Of a stretch of DNA of 64,000 bases, positions 16,562 to 25,758 are shown piece by piece (positions within the stretch are counted from its first letter, which is position 1; each line of letters opens with the position of its first letter). This DNA is from Polymorphobacter fuscus (GTDB taxonomy: Bacteria; Pseudomonadota; Alphaproteobacteria; Sphingomonadales; Sphingomonadaceae). The notes below the pieces were generated by a model. It had not been told where the DNA came from. It ran no database searches and worked only from the letters and a program-made list of their open reading frames with translations. The position numbers were made by a program, and so were the translations under genes. The stretch lies in contig NZ_JAATJI010000001.1 of the NCBI RefSeq assembly GCF_011927825.1, positions 992,001 to 1,056,000 of the forward strand. The letters run 5' to 3'.

Positions 16562-19021
16562 GTGACCGATACCATGCCAGGCGGCTTTTCCGGCGGCTCT
16601 GACCTGCTTGCCGGCAGCGGCGAAATGGCCCGGTTTTTCCGCAGCTTCGATTGGGCCAGCCACCCGCTCGGTCCGCCGCAGGCATGGCCCGACGGCCTGC
16701 GCACCACAGTGCGGATCATGCTGACGACCCGGCACCCGATGTACATCTTCTGGGGTTCGGACCATATCGGCCTTTATAACGATGCCTATCGTGCCATCAT
16801 CGGCGACGAGCGGCATCGTTCGACCTTCGGCATGCCCGGCAAGCAGGCCTGGGCCGAAACCTGGCACGTGATCGGTCCGCAGATCGATTATGTCATGCGC
16901 GGCGAGGGCGGAACCTGGCACGAGGACCAGCGCATACCGATCCTGCGCGATGGGGTGTTGAAGGAAATTTTCTGGACTTACAGCTATGGGCCCATCGAAG
17001 ACGCCACGACCGTGTCGGGGGTCGGCGGGGTTCTGGTCATCTGCGCCGATACCACCCGACGCGTCCAGCAGCAGCGCCGCATCAGCAGCGAACGCGACCG
17101 CCTGCACCAGTTGTTCGAACAGGCGCCGGGCTTCATGTGCATCATGCGCGGGCCGGACCATGTCTTTGAAATCGCCAACCGCGCCTACACCGACCTGCTC
17201 GGCAAGCCGGCCCTGCTCGGCCTCGCCGTCCGCGACGCCATCCCGGAGGCCATCGACCAGAGCTTTGTTGCGCTGCTCGACCAGGTCTATGCGACCGGCC
17301 GGGCCTATGTCGGCAGCAGCCAGCGCCTGCTGGTCAGCCGCGGTGAAGGCACGCTTCCCGACGAACGCTATCTCGATTTCGTCTATGCGCCGCTCGTCGA
17401 CGAGACCGGTGCGACCACCGGCATCTTCTGCCAGGGCACCGACGTCACCGACCGGTTGATCGCGGAACGGGCGATCAGCGAAAGCGAGGCGCGTTTCCGC
17501 AACATGGCCGACCACGCGCCGGTGATGATGTGGGTGACCGACCCAGCGGGCGCGCTGATCTATCTCAACCGCCTCTGGTACCAGATGACCGGGGCCACGC
17601 CCGAGACCGCGCTGGGCGCGGGCTGGCGGCACGTCGTCCACCCCGACGACTTGGCGCGGGTCGACGCAGCGTTCCGCGATGCCAATGCCGCCGAGGCCGA
17701 TTATCGGCTGGAATTCCGGTTGCGGATGGCGGATGGCCGTTACCGCTGGGTGCTCAACGCCGCCTCCCCGCGCTTTGCCGAAAGCGGCGCTTATCTCGGC
17801 TTCGTCGGCTCGATCATCGACATCGACGATCGGCGCGAAGCCGAACAGCGCACCCAGGTCAGCGAAAGCCGCTTCCGCGCGGCCATCGGCGCCATCCAGG
17901 GCGTGCTGTGGACCAACAATGCCGCCGGCGAGATGACCGGGGAGCAGCAGGGCTGGTCGGCGCTGACCGGCCAGTCGCCGGCCGAATATGCCGGTTTCGG
18001 CTGGTCGGACGCGGTCCACCCCGACGATGCCGCCGCCACCGTCGTCGCCTGGCAGGACGCCGTCGCGCGCCGGCGGATCTTCGCCCATGAACATCGCGTG
18101 CGCCGGTTCGATGGCGAATGGCGCATGTTCTCTGTCCGTGCGGTGCCGATCCTCGATCCCGCCGGCGCGATCGTCGAATGGGTGGGTATCCACACCGACA
18201 TTTCCCAGCAGCGCGCCGCCGAAACCGCCCTCCAGGCCCTCAACGACGCCCTGGAACAGCGCGTCGCCGGCGAGGTCGCCGAACGCATCCGCGTCGAAGG
18301 CGTGCTGCGCCAGACCCAGAAGATGGATGCGCTGGGGCAGTTGACCGGCGGCATTGCGCACGACTTCAACAACATGCTCGGCGTCACCTCCAGCGCCTTC
18401 AGCCTGCTGCAGCGCCGCCTCGGCTCCGCCGACCCCGACATCAACCGGCTGATCGAGGCCGGACAGGGCGCCGTCAGCAATGCCGCCGGGTTGACCCAGC
18501 GCCTGCTCGCCTTCGCCCGCCAGCAGCCGCTGGCGCCCGAGATCGTCAACGTCAACCATCTCGTCAGCGAATTGCGCAAGCTGCTCCTGCACTCGCTGGG
18601 CAAGGGGATCGCCTGCGACTGCGTGCTGGCACCGGAGCTCTGGCCGACCCTTGTCGACCCCAACCAGCTCGAAAATGCCCTGCTCAACCTTGCCGTCAAC
18701 GCCCGCGACGCCATGCCCGACGGCGGCCGGCTGCTGATCGAAACGCGCAACATCGGTGATGCCGCCGCGCTGCCCGCCGATGCCGCTGCCGGCGACCATA
18801 TCCTGATCTGCGTCACCGATACCGGCATCGGCATGACCGAGGCGGTCCGCACCAAGGTCTTCGAGCCCTTTTTCACTACCAAGCCGGTCGGTGTCGGCAC
18901 CGGCCTCGGGCTCAGCCAGGTCTATGGCTTCGTCAAGCAGTCGGGCGGCAGCATCGACATCACCTCGGCACCCGGGGAAGGCACCCGCATCGACCTGTTC
19001 CTGCCCCGCGCCGACCCCTGA
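16562..19021 (+). CDS. Multi-PAS sensor histidine kinase, soluble
   Basis: 819 residues with no membrane segment, so a cytoplasmic sensor. At least four PAS-type domains precede the kinase core: an N-terminal one with FFRSFDWASHPLGPPQAWPDGLR, then FEQAPGFMCIMRGPDHVFEIANRAY, MADHAPVMMWVTDPAGALIYLNR, and IGAIQGVLWTNNAAGEMTGEQ. A short coiled coil leads into the HisKA domain with phospho-acceptor His600 in LTGGIAHDFNNML. The HATPase domain has N-box NLAVNARDAMPDGG and G-box GTGLGLSQVYGFVKQSGG. No receiver domain and no response regulator next to it, so its partner is elsewhere. The GTG start has GAGGGGAC upstream. Confidence 0.92.
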   Translation: MTDTMPGGFSGGSDLLAGSGEMARFFRSFDWASHPLGPPQAWPDGLRTTVRIMLTTRHPMYIFWGSDHIGLYNDAYRAIIGDERHRSTFGMPGKQAWAETWHVIGPQIDYVMRGEGGTWHEDQRIPILRDGVLKEIFWTYSYGPIEDATTVSGVGGVLVICADTTRRVQQQRRISSERDRLHQLFEQAPGFMCIMRGPDHVFEIANRAYTDLLGKPALLGLAVRDAIPEAIDQSFVALLDQVYATGRAYVGSSQRLLVSRGEGTLPDERYLDFVYAPLVDETGATTGIFCQGTDVTDRLIAERAISESEARFRNMADHAPVMMWVTDPAGALIYLNRLWYQMTGATPETALGAGWRHVVHPDDLARVDAAFRDANAAEADYRLEFRLRMADGRYRWVLNAASPRFAESGAYLGFVGSIIDIDDRREAEQRTQVSESRFRAAIGAIQGVLWTNNAAGEMTGEQQGWSALTGQSPAEYAGFGWSDAVHPDDAAATVVAWQDAVARRRIFAHEHRVRRFDGEWRMFSVRAVPILDPAGAIVEWVGIHTDISQQRAAETALQALNDALEQRVAGEVAERIRVEGVLRQTQKMDALGQLTGGIAHDFNNMLGVTSSAFSLLQRRLGSADPDINRLIEAGQGAVSNAAGLTQRLLAFARQQPLAPEIVNVNHLVSELRKLLLHSLGKGIACDCVLAPELWPTLVDPNQLENALLNLAVNARDAMPDGGRLLIETRNIGDAAALPADAAAGDHILICVTDTGIGMTEAVRTKVFEPFFTTKPVGVGTGLGLSQVYGFVKQSGGSIDITSAPGEGTRIDLFLPRADP

Positions 19022-19077
19022 TCGCCCCGCAGCAGGGGCTTTCCATGCGGCCGATTGCCCGCACGCCAAACGCCGTT

Positions 19078-19102
19078 TGAACAATTCCGCCCGGCGTCGG
19101 TT
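19078..19102 (+). promoter_or_regulatory. Candidate EcfG (general stress sigma) promoter, TGAAC-N16-GGTT
   Basis: TGAAC (19078-19082) and GGTT (19099-19102) are 16 bases apart. The alphaproteobacterial EcfG consensus is GGAAC-N16/17-CGTT, so each box has one mismatch. The expected transcription start falls about 20 bases before the SDR start codon. Two better matches of the same layout occur before 20218 and 25759. Confidence 0.3.
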
Positions 19103-19129
19103 GGACAGGGACAATCCGCGGAGTGCCCC

Positions 19130-20143
19130 ATGTCGATCAACCTGAAATCCCTTGCCCAGCAACGCATCATCATCACCGGCGCCACCAGCGGCATCGGGCT
19201 CGCCATCGCCGAAGCGGCGTCGGCCGCCGGCGCCCGGATCATGCTCGCGGCGCGCAACGAGGCGGCATTGGCCGACATCCGCGACCGGCTGGAAGCGGCC
19301 GGCGGCGACGTCGCCATCCTCGCCATCGATGTCGCAGACCCCGATTATGCCGAACGGCTGGCCGCAGCGACGCTGGCGCGCTTCGGCGGCTTCGACACCT
19401 GGGTCAACGATGCCGCCGCTGCGACCTATGGAACGCTTGCGCAAACCCCCATCGCCGACCAGCGCCGCGTCTTCGATGTCGGCTATTGGGGCACCGTCAA
19501 CGGGGCGCTGACGGCCCTGTCGCACCTGCGCCTGAAGGGCGGCGCCATCATCAACATCGGCAGCGTCCTCAGCGAGCGCGCGATGATCCTGCAAGGGCCC
19601 TATTCGGCGATGAAACATGCCGTGAAGGGCTTCACCGATGCCCTGCGCAGCGAGGTCATTCGCGACGGCCTGCCGGTCTCGGTGACGCTGATCAAGCCAT
19701 CGGCCATGCACACGCCCTATCCGGAACACGCCCGCAACCGCATGCCCAAGCCGGCGCAGCTGCCGCAACTGATCTACGATCCCCGGCTGGTGGCGCGCGC
19801 GGTGCTGTTCGCCGCGCACACGCCGCGACGCGAACTGACCGTCGGCGGCTTCGGCGCCGGCGCCGCGGTGGGCGATCTCGTCGCCCCCGGCCTGCTCGAT
19901 CGCGCCATGGCCGCCTTCGGCACCAGCGCGCAGCAGACCGACAAGGCGCCGCCGCCGGGGACCAACGACAATCTTTACGAACCCCGCAAGGACGGCGCGG
20001 TCGAAAGCCAGCAGCCGCAGCATGTTCGCCGGCAGAGCCTGTGGCTTGAGGCCCAGATGCATCCGCTGGGGGCACTCGGCATCGCCGGCGCCGGTCTCGG
20101 GCTGCTTGCTGCGGGCCTCGCTGGCGCCCGGCGTCTGCGCTGA
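19130..20143 (+). CDS. Short-chain dehydrogenase/reductase with C-terminal membrane tail
   Basis: 337 residues. The Rossmann core begins with the cofactor motif TGATSGIG, followed by an N-D-A-A motif (WVNDAAAATYG), the catalytic Ser (NIGSVLSERAM) and YSAMK (Tyr-x-x-x-Lys). The classical SDR domain covers about residues 10-240; the C-terminus ends in a hydrophobic stretch (LGALGIAGAGLGLLAAGLAGA) that may anchor it to the membrane. ATG at 19130 gives an N-terminus SINLKSLAQQRIIITG. It heads a run of SDR, SRPBCC, zinc alcohol dehydrogenase and PRC-barrel genes of the kind seen in stress-inducible loci of sphingomonads. Substrate unknown. Confidence 0.9.
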   Translation: MSINLKSLAQQRIIITGATSGIGLAIAEAASAAGARIMLAARNEAALADIRDRLEAAGGDVAILAIDVADPDYAERLAAATLARFGGFDTWVNDAAAATYGTLAQTPIADQRRVFDVGYWGTVNGALTALSHLRLKGGAIINIGSVLSERAMILQGPYSAMKHAVKGFTDALRSEVIRDGLPVSVTLIKPSAMHTPYPEHARNRMPKPAQLPQLIYDPRLVARAVLFAAHTPRRELTVGGFGAGAAVGDLVAPGLLDRAMAAFGTSAQQTDKAPPPGTNDNLYEPRKDGAVESQQPQHVRRQSLWLEAQMHPLGALGIAGAGLGLLAAGLAGARRLR

Positions 20144-20162
20144 CGGTTAATCTCTCGCAAAG

Positions 20163-20187
20163 GGAACTCTGTTCGCCGGCCCGGGTT
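20163..20187 (+). promoter_or_regulatory. Candidate EcfG promoter, GGAAC-N16-GGTT
   Basis: GGAAC (20163-20167) is a perfect EcfG-type -35 and GGTT (20184-20187) a near match to CGTT, 16 bases apart. Transcription would begin near 20195, about 22 bases before the GTG start of the SRPBCC gene. This fits general-stress control of the SRPBCC and alcohol dehydrogenase genes. Confidence 0.4.
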
Positions 20188-20217
20188 CAAGGACTGCAAC
20201 AACCAAAGGCTTTCCAA

Positions 20218-20961
20218 GTGTCCGATATCGATGGCAACCTGGCTCCCCCCGGCACCCGGCTGGCGCCGCGACGCAATCTGAAAGCCGGTGAACGCGGCGC
20301 TTCGGTGATCGCCGGAACGGTGTTGGGCGCGCTCGCCACCCAGCAGAAGGGCCCCGCCGGCGTGCTGATGGGTCTGCTCGGCTCGCTGCTTGTCGCGCGC
20401 GGCATCACCGGCGTTTCGCCCGCCAAGCGCCTGCTCGGCCAGCGTCCGGACGAGGCGGCGGTCGCCAAGGCCGCGGGCTGGTCGAGTGCTGCCCTGCTGT
20501 CGCGCGCCGTCACCATCAACGCGCCGCGTGCCGAGGTCTTCCGCCGGTTCCGCGATTTCGCTGCCTGGCCGGAATGGGCGGTCAACGTCAAGAGCATCGA
20601 CATCAACGACGATGGCACCCTGCATTTCACGACGCTCGACCCGTCGGGCGCAGTGGAATGGGATGGCGAGGTCACCGAGGAACATGGCGACACGTTGCTC
20701 GCCATCGCTTCGGTCGCGGGGTCGGCGTTCCCGATCACCGCGCGCTATGAATTCCGCGATGCGCCGGCCGGCCGCGGCACCGAAATCCATGGCGCTGTCG
20801 CCTACGAACCGCCCGGCGGCAGCCTGGTGCGCTACGCCGCCAAGCTGACCCAGCGCGAACCCGGCATCCAGCTGCGCCGCGATCTGAAGCGCTTCAAGAG
20901 CCTGATCGAAACCGGCGAGATTGCCGTCAACGACCCCCAGGGCACCGATCCCAAGGCCTGA
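20218..20961 (+). CDS. SRPBCC-domain membrane-associated protein
   Basis: 247 residues. The first 90 contain Gly/Ala-rich hydrophobic segments ([36 protein letters not shown]) resembling a short membrane region. Residues about 95-225 form an SRPBCC (START-like) lipid- or ligand-binding cup: [30 protein letters not shown], then alternating strands and a C-terminal helix with [18 protein letters not shown]. These domains bind hydrophobic ligands. It lies between SDR and alcohol dehydrogenase genes, 74 and 37 bases away. GTG start at 20218, chosen as the first start in frame after a candidate EcfG promoter. Confidence 0.85.
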   Translation: MSDIDGNLAPPGTRLAPRRNLKAGERGASVIAGTVLGALATQQKGPAGVLMGLLGSLLVARGITGVSPAKRLLGQRPDEAAVAKAAGWSSAALLSRAVTINAPRAEVFRRFRDFAAWPEWAVNVKSIDINDDGTLHFTTLDPSGAVEWDGEVTEEHGDTLLAIASVAGSAFPITARYEFRDAPAGRGTEIHGAVAYEPPGGSLVRYAAKLTQREPGIQLRRDLKRFKSLIETGEIAVNDPQGTDPKA

Positions 20962-20998
20962 ACCCGGCCCTTCTTTCGACAGTTCAAAGGAAATTCCC

Positions 20999-22171
20999 AT
21001 GCGCGCAGTCCGCTGGCACGGCAAGAAAGACGTCCGCGTCGATAATGTCCCCGACCCTGAAATCGTCAATCCGCGGGACGCCATCATCCGCGTCACCTCG
21101 ACCGCCATCTGCGGGTCGGATCTCCACCTTTATGACGGCATGATCCCCAGCATGCAGGCCGGCGACATCCTCGGCCATGAATTCATGGGCGAAGTCGTCG
21201 CCCTCGGCAAAGGTGTTACCAACCTGCGCATCGGCGACCGTGTCGTGGTGCCGTTCACCATCGCCTGCGGCCAGTGCTTCTTTTGCGAAAAGACGCTGAC
21301 GTCACTGTGCGACAACAGCAACCCGGCCGACAACCAGGACATCGCCGAAGCGATGATGGGTCATTCGCCGTCGGGGCTATTCGGCTATTCGCACATGCTC
21401 GGTGGCTATGCCGGCGGCCAGGCTGAACTGGTTCGCGTGCCGTTCGCCGACACCGGCTGCTTCAAGGTGCCGGCGCATCTGACCGACGACCAGGTGCTGT
21501 TCCTGTCGGACATCCTGCCCACCGGCTGGATGGCCGCCGAAAATGCCGAGATCGAGAAAGGCGACACCGTCGCCGTCTGGGGCGCAGGTCCCGTCGGCCA
21601 GTTCGCCATCCGCTCGGCATTCCTGCTCGGCGCCGAACGGGTCATCGCCATCGATCACCGCCCCGGACGCCTGGCGCTTGCCGCCGAAGCCGGCGCCGAA
21701 ACCATCGATTTCGAAGATGTCGACGTCATGGCAGCGCTCGCCGAAACCACCGGCGGCAATGGCCCCGACCGCTGCATCGACGCCGTCGGCATGGAGGCGC
21801 ATGGCCTTGCCATCGACAACATCCAGGACCGCGCCAAACAGGCGATCGGCATCGGCACCGATCGCCCGCACGTCCTGCGCCAGGCCATCGTCGCCTGCCG
21901 CAAGGGCGGCACCATCTCGATGCCGGGCGTCTATGGCGGCCTGCTCGACAATCTGCCGATGGGCGCCTTCGTCAACAAGGGCCTGACGCTGAAGACCGGC
22001 CAGACCCATGTCCATCGCTACATGCAGCCCTTGCTGGAGCGGATCGAAGCCGGCGACATCAAGCCCGATGTCATCATCAGCCATCGCCTGTCGCTTTCCG
22101 AAGCGCCGGGCGCCTACGACGATTTCCTCAACAAGCAGGACGAATTCACCAAGGTCGTGATGCAGCCCTGA
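20999..22171 (+). CDS. Zinc-dependent alcohol dehydrogenase (formaldehyde dehydrogenase-like)
   Basis: 390 residues. The catalytic zinc site includes CGSDLH and GHEFMGEV; a structural-zinc lobe has four Cys in [15 protein letters not shown]. The NAD-binding Rossmann fold carries [12 protein letters not shown]. The N-terminus [21 protein letters not shown] and overall length match the glutathione-dependent or -independent formaldehyde dehydrogenase-like branch of zinc alcohol dehydrogenases. It would oxidise an alcohol or aldehyde adduct in the cytoplasm. ATG at 20999 with AAAGGAAA nine bases upstream. Third gene of the SDR/SRPBCC run; exact substrate not predictable. Confidence 0.9.
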   Translation: MRAVRWHGKKDVRVDNVPDPEIVNPRDAIIRVTSTAICGSDLHLYDGMIPSMQAGDILGHEFMGEVVALGKGVTNLRIGDRVVVPFTIACGQCFFCEKTLTSLCDNSNPADNQDIAEAMMGHSPSGLFGYSHMLGGYAGGQAELVRVPFADTGCFKVPAHLTDDQVLFLSDILPTGWMAAENAEIEKGDTVAVWGAGPVGQFAIRSAFLLGAERVIAIDHRPGRLALAAEAGAETIDFEDVDVMAALAETTGGNGPDRCIDAVGMEAHGLAIDNIQDRAKQAIGIGTDRPHVLRQAIVACRKGGTISMPGVYGGLLDNLPMGAFVNKGLTLKTGQTHVHRYMQPLLERIEAGDIKPDVIISHRLSLSEAPGAYDDFLNKQDEFTKVVMQP

Positions 22172-22200
22172 GCCTTACGCCCAGTTGATCGGATCCACAG

Positions 22201-22797
22201 ATGGCCAGCAGCGTCGCCGAATGGCTCGCCCCTGCGGCGACGATGCTGGCCGCGCTGATGACCGCCGCCAACCTTGGTGCGCGCGTCACCGGCTGGGGCT
22301 TCGTCGTCTTCACGATCGGGTCGATCGGCTGGATCATCGTGGGGCTTGGCAGCGGCCAGTCGAACCTTGTCGCCACCAACGCCTTTCTCACCCTGGTCAA
22401 CGTGATCGGCATCTGGCGCTGGCTGGGGCGGCAGGCGCGCTATGAATCGGTCGGCGCGTCGGCGGAGGAAGCCGGCCATGCGCCCGACTTGCCGACCGTG
22501 CTGCCCGCCACCGGCATCGTCGGACGCACCATCACCGATGCCGATGGCCGCACTGCCGGCGAAGCGGTCGAAGCCATCCTCGATTGCGATACCGGCACCA
22601 TTCGCCACCTTGTCGTCCGCTTCGGCGGCGTCGGCGGCATCGGCGAACAGATCGTCGCGCTGCCGATCGCCGACATCCGGCTGGCAACCGACACCATCAC
22701 CACGCCGCTGCGCGCCGACCAGGTCGCCAGCCTGCCGCGGCTCGACGCGCGGCTGTGGCCGCGCCTGCTGAAGGAAGAATCCGTCGCCGCCGCCTGA
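22201..22797 (+). CDS. PRC-barrel domain membrane protein
   Basis: 198 residues. Two or three membrane helices occupy residues 1-78 (LAPAATMLAALMTAANLG, WGFVVFTIGSIGWIIVGLG, FLTLVNVIGIWRWLG). The remainder holds a PRC-barrel (ATGIVGRTITDADGRTAGEAVEAILDCDTGTIRHLVVRFGG..), a small beta-barrel found in photosynthetic reaction-centre H subunits and in RimM-like and stress proteins. ATG 29 bases after the alcohol dehydrogenase stop, so probably the last gene of the same transcript. Convergent with the flavoprotein gene, only nine bases apart. Function unknown. Confidence 0.85.
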   Translation: MASSVAEWLAPAATMLAALMTAANLGARVTGWGFVVFTIGSIGWIIVGLGSGQSNLVATNAFLTLVNVIGIWRWLGRQARYESVGASAEEAGHAPDLPTVLPATGIVGRTITDADGRTAGEAVEAILDCDTGTIRHLVVRFGGVGGIGEQIVALPIADIRLATDTITTPLRADQVASLPRLDARLWPRLLKEESVAAA

Positions 22798-22806
22798 TGC
22801 GCCGGA

Positions 22807-23727
22807 TCAGCGCCGCAGCGGGCGGATGCGGGCCAGGTCATTGCGGATCGTGGTTGCCGCCACCCCGCCCTCGCCCATCGCGTGGCTGATCTGGTCGAGC
22901 CCGTAAACGACGTCGCCGGCGGCATAGAGACCCGGTACGCTGCTGCGCTGGTGACTGTCGACGAGCATGCAGCCGCCCTCGCCCAGATCGGCACCCAGCG
23001 CGCGCGCCAGGTCCGAATGGACGACCGATCCCAGGGCCGGATAGACACTGTCGAACACCAGCGGTCCGGCTGCGGTGCGCATCGCCAAGCCGTCGTCGAC
23101 CAGCGCATAATCGCACGCCGGTCCATCGATCACGGCGATCCCGGCGTCGACCAGTGTTGCCCGATCCTCGCTGCTCAGGTCATGCGCCTCGCCCGGCGCC
23201 ACCAGCGTCACGTCGCGTGTGAAGCTGCGCAGGAACACCGCCTCGCGCACGCCATGGCTGCCGCTGCCGATCACCCCGATGCGCTGGTCGGTAACTTCAT
23301 AGCCGTCGCAAATCGGGCAATAGCGCAGTCGCCCGCTGGCAACGGCGCGGTCGTGCAGCGCCTCGTCCATCGGCGGCCGGCGGTTGAACACGCCTGTCGC
23401 CAGCAACACCGTCCGCGCCCGCAGCGGCGCGGTGCGATCGGCGATATCGACGCGGAAGCCATCGGCCTCCACCGTCAGCCGTTCGACGCTGCCATCGAGG
23501 ACGGTCGCGCCATATTCCTCCGCCTGTACCCGCATCCGCGCCACAAGCGCCCGCCCGGCGATTCCAGCGGGGTGGCCGGCATGGTTGTGCGACACCGGGA
23601 TCATCAACGCCCGGCTTTTTCCGGCGTCGACGACGATCGTGCCGAGGTGAAAGCGCGTCAGATAGATCGCTGCCGTCAGCCCGGCCGGGCCGCCACCGAC
23701 GACAACCACGTCCACGTCCGGGGTCAT
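22807..23727 (-). CDS. Thioredoxin-reductase-like FAD/NAD(P)-dependent oxidoreductase
   Basis: 306 residues, the size of bacterial thioredoxin reductases. FAD-binding GGGPAGLTAAIYL at the N-terminus, a CPICDGYE motif mid-protein where TrxB has CATCDG, and a second nucleotide-binding GSGSHGVREAV. The C-terminal YAAGDVVYGLDQISHAMGEGGVAA closes the FAD site. CPIC keeps the two redox Cys, but the sequence differs enough from TrxB that it is likely one of the paralogues reducing another partner. ATG with AAGGACATGAC upstream. It follows the hybrid kinase on the same strand by 37 bases and may share its transcript. Confidence 0.88.
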   Translation of the reverse strand: MTPDVDVVVVGGGPAGLTAAIYLTRFHLGTIVVDAGKSRALMIPVSHNHAGHPAGIAGRALVARMRVQAEEYGATVLDGSVERLTVEADGFRVDIADRTAPLRARTVLLATGVFNRRPPMDEALHDRAVASGRLRYCPICDGYEVTDQRIGVIGSGSHGVREAVFLRSFTRDVTLVAPGEAHDLSSEDRATLVDAGIAVIDGPACDYALVDDGLAMRTAAGPLVFDSVYPALGSVVHSDLARALGADLGEGGCMLVDSHQRSSVPGLYAAGDVVYGLDQISHAMGEGGVAATTIRNDLARIRPLRR

Positions 23728-23764
23728 GTCATGTCCTTACGCCGGGTGCCGCGCCCGACGGCGA

Positions 23765-25627
23765 TCACGCCACCGGTTGGTCGAGCACGTCCCTGACCTT
23801 GTCTGCCAATTGGTCGAGCGTAAACGGTTTGGCGAGGAAGTTGGTTCCTGGGTCGACCATGCCGTTGTGGACGATGGCGTTGCGGGTATAGCCGGTGGTG
23901 AACAACACCCGCAGCCCCGGCCGCTGCGCCAGTGCGATGTCGGCGAGTTGCCGCCCGGTCATGCCCGGCATGACGATATCGGTGAACAACAGCGTGATCG
24001 CCGGCGCCGCGGCCAGATGCGCCAGCGCCGCTTCGGGGGATGCGGCTTCGATGACGGTATAGCCGCACGATTCCAATGCCTCGACCGAGACGCGGCGGAC
24101 CTCGGCCTCGTCTTCCACGACCAGGATCACGTCGCCGGGCGATGCCACGCTGGCGGCGCGCTCGACCGGCGGTGCGGTAACGACAGCGGCGCCGCTGTGC
24201 CGCGGGAAATACATCTTGATCGTCGTGCCATGGCCCGGCTCCGAATAGATCTTCACATGCCCGCCCGATTGCTTGACGAAGCCGAAGACCTGGCTCAGCC
24301 CCAGGCCGGTGCCCTGGCCGACGCCCTTGGTGGTGTAAAAGGGCTCGAACGCCCGATCGATCACATCGGTGGACATGCCCGTGCCGGTGTCGGACACGGC
24401 GATCAGCACATATTGCCCGGCGGTGACTTCGGCATGCGACCGGGCATAGCGGTCGTCGAGGTCGCAATTGTGCGTTTCGATCGTCAGCTTGCCGCCGTCG
24501 GGCATGGCGTCGCGCGCATTCACGCCGATGTTGACGATGGCATTTTCGATCTGCCCCGGGTCGGCGAACACCTTCCACAGCCCGCCGGCGAGAACGGTCT
24601 CGATGGCGATGCTTTCACCGATGGCGCGCTGCAACAGTTCCGACATGCCGCCGACCAGCTTGTTGGCATCGACGACCGCGGGCTCCAGCGGCTGCTGCCG
24701 CGAAAAGGCCAGCAACCGCGCCGTCAGCGCCGCCGCCCGCGATGCCCCCGCCATGGCATTGTCGATGCCACGCGCCACCGCAGGCGCCTCCTGTCCGGTC
24801 AGCCGCCGCCGCGCCAGATCGAGCGAGCCGATGACAATCGTCAGCATATTGTTGAAATCATGGGCGATACCGCCGGTCAGCTGGCCGATAGCCTGAACCT
24901 TCAGCAACTGCCGGACCTGGCCTTCGGCGGATGCGCGCTCGGCGATTTCGGCATTGAGCCGGTCGTTGGCGGCGCGCAGGTCGCGCAGCCGCGCCTGCGC
25001 GTCCCGCAACGACAGGATCGCCAGCAGCACGATCAGCGCCGCCGCTCCGACCAGCACCGCCTGCGCCATGGCGCCGGTGATCCAGACCTGCGCGGCGCGG
25101 TCGTCGTACAGGCGTCGCTCGACAAGCCGCATCGCCTCGGCAGCGGTGCGGACCTTCTGCATTGATACCAGCCCGGCATCCTGGTTCATGATCGCCAGCG
25201 CCGCTGCCATGTCGCCCTGGCGGCGGAGCGCGACCGTGCGCGCCAGCTCGGTCAGCTTCCGGTCGATCGCCGCGTCGAGCGCTGCGACATTGCGCTGCTG
25301 GGTGCGGTTGTCGGCCGTTTCCGACGCCAGCGAGCGCAGTGCGGGCGGCAGTTCCCGCAGCGCTGTATCGTAGGAATCGAGATAGGACGCGCGCCCGGTG
25401 ATCAGATAGCCGCGCTGCCCCGATTCCGCATCGGCGACCAGCGACTGGACGCGGTTGACCAGGCTTTCGACGGCGATCGTGTGCCGCATCCACGATGCCG
25501 CGATATCCTGCTGCGATTTCAGCGCGATCGCCGCCACTGCCGCAACCAGCAACAATGCAAAGCCGATTATGGAAATTGCGAGGGATCGAAACCGGCGTCC
25601 CTCCAATTTCGCCTCAAAGCCCGCCAA
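23765..25627 (-). CDS. CHASE3 hybrid histidine kinase with C-terminal receiver domain
   Basis: 620 residues. A membrane helix near 15-36 and another near 180-205 bracket a periplasmic CHASE3 sensor (LVADAESGQRGYLITGRASYLDSY). A coiled-coil stretch leads to the HisKA domain with His256 in LTGGIAHDFNNML, then HATPase (NIGVNARDAMPDGG, GTGLGLSQVFGFVKQSGG). The last 120 residues are a receiver domain (LVVEDEAEVRR, phospho-acceptor in LLFTDIVMPG, Lys in FLAKPF). This is a self-contained hybrid kinase that would pass phosphate to an Hpt or separate regulator. The TTG start at 25627 is needed to include the first membrane helix. Divergent from tamA. Confidence 0.92.
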   Translation of the reverse strand: MAGFEAKLEGRRFRSLAISIIGFALLLVAAVAAIALKSQQDIAASWMRHTIAVESLVNRVQSLVADAESGQRGYLITGRASYLDSYDTALRELPPALRSLASETADNRTQQRNVAALDAAIDRKLTELARTVALRRQGDMAAALAIMNQDAGLVSMQKVRTAAEAMRLVERRLYDDRAAQVWITGAMAQAVLVGAAALIVLLAILSLRDAQARLRDLRAANDRLNAEIAERASAEGQVRQLLKVQAIGQLTGGIAHDFNNMLTIVIGSLDLARRRLTGQEAPAVARGIDNAMAGASRAAALTARLLAFSRQQPLEPAVVDANKLVGGMSELLQRAIGESIAIETVLAGGLWKVFADPGQIENAIVNIGVNARDAMPDGGKLTIETHNCDLDDRYARSHAEVTAGQYVLIAVSDTGTGMSTDVIDRAFEPFYTTKGVGQGTGLGLSQVFGFVKQSGGHVKIYSEPGHGTTIKMYFPRHSGAAVVTAPPVERAASVASPGDVILVVEDEAEVRRVSVEALESCGYTVIEAASPEAALAHLAAAPAITLLFTDIVMPGMTGRQLADIALAQRPGLRVLFTTGYTRNAIVHNGMVDPGTNFLAKPFTLDQLADKVRDVLDQPVA

Positions 25628-25722
25628 GCACCGTCACCCTAACCATTTGATATGGGCCTACCCGTATCGGAACGGCGCTGTGGCGGCAACGCCCACGCCG
25701 TAACAACAATTATTCCATCACG

Positions 25723-25747
25723 GGAACCGCACTGACGGCGGGGGGTT
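25723..25747 (+). promoter_or_regulatory. Candidate EcfG promoter, GGAAC-N16-GGTT, before tamA
   Basis: GGAAC (25723-25727) and GGTT (25744-25747) have the same 16-base spacing as the site before 20218. The start codon of tamA is only 12 bases downstream, so the transcript would be nearly leaderless. That proximity makes the site less certain, though tamA also lacks a good ribosome-binding sequence. Confidence 0.3.
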
Positions 25748-25758
25748 TCGATCCGAAC

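Noticed and set aside
14477..20062. A 1,861-codon open frame on the minus strand
   Set aside because: It runs antisense through five well-supported genes (two DUF885, the PAS kinase, the SDR). Its product is low-complexity and family-free. Long antisense frames are expected in very GC-rich coding DNA.
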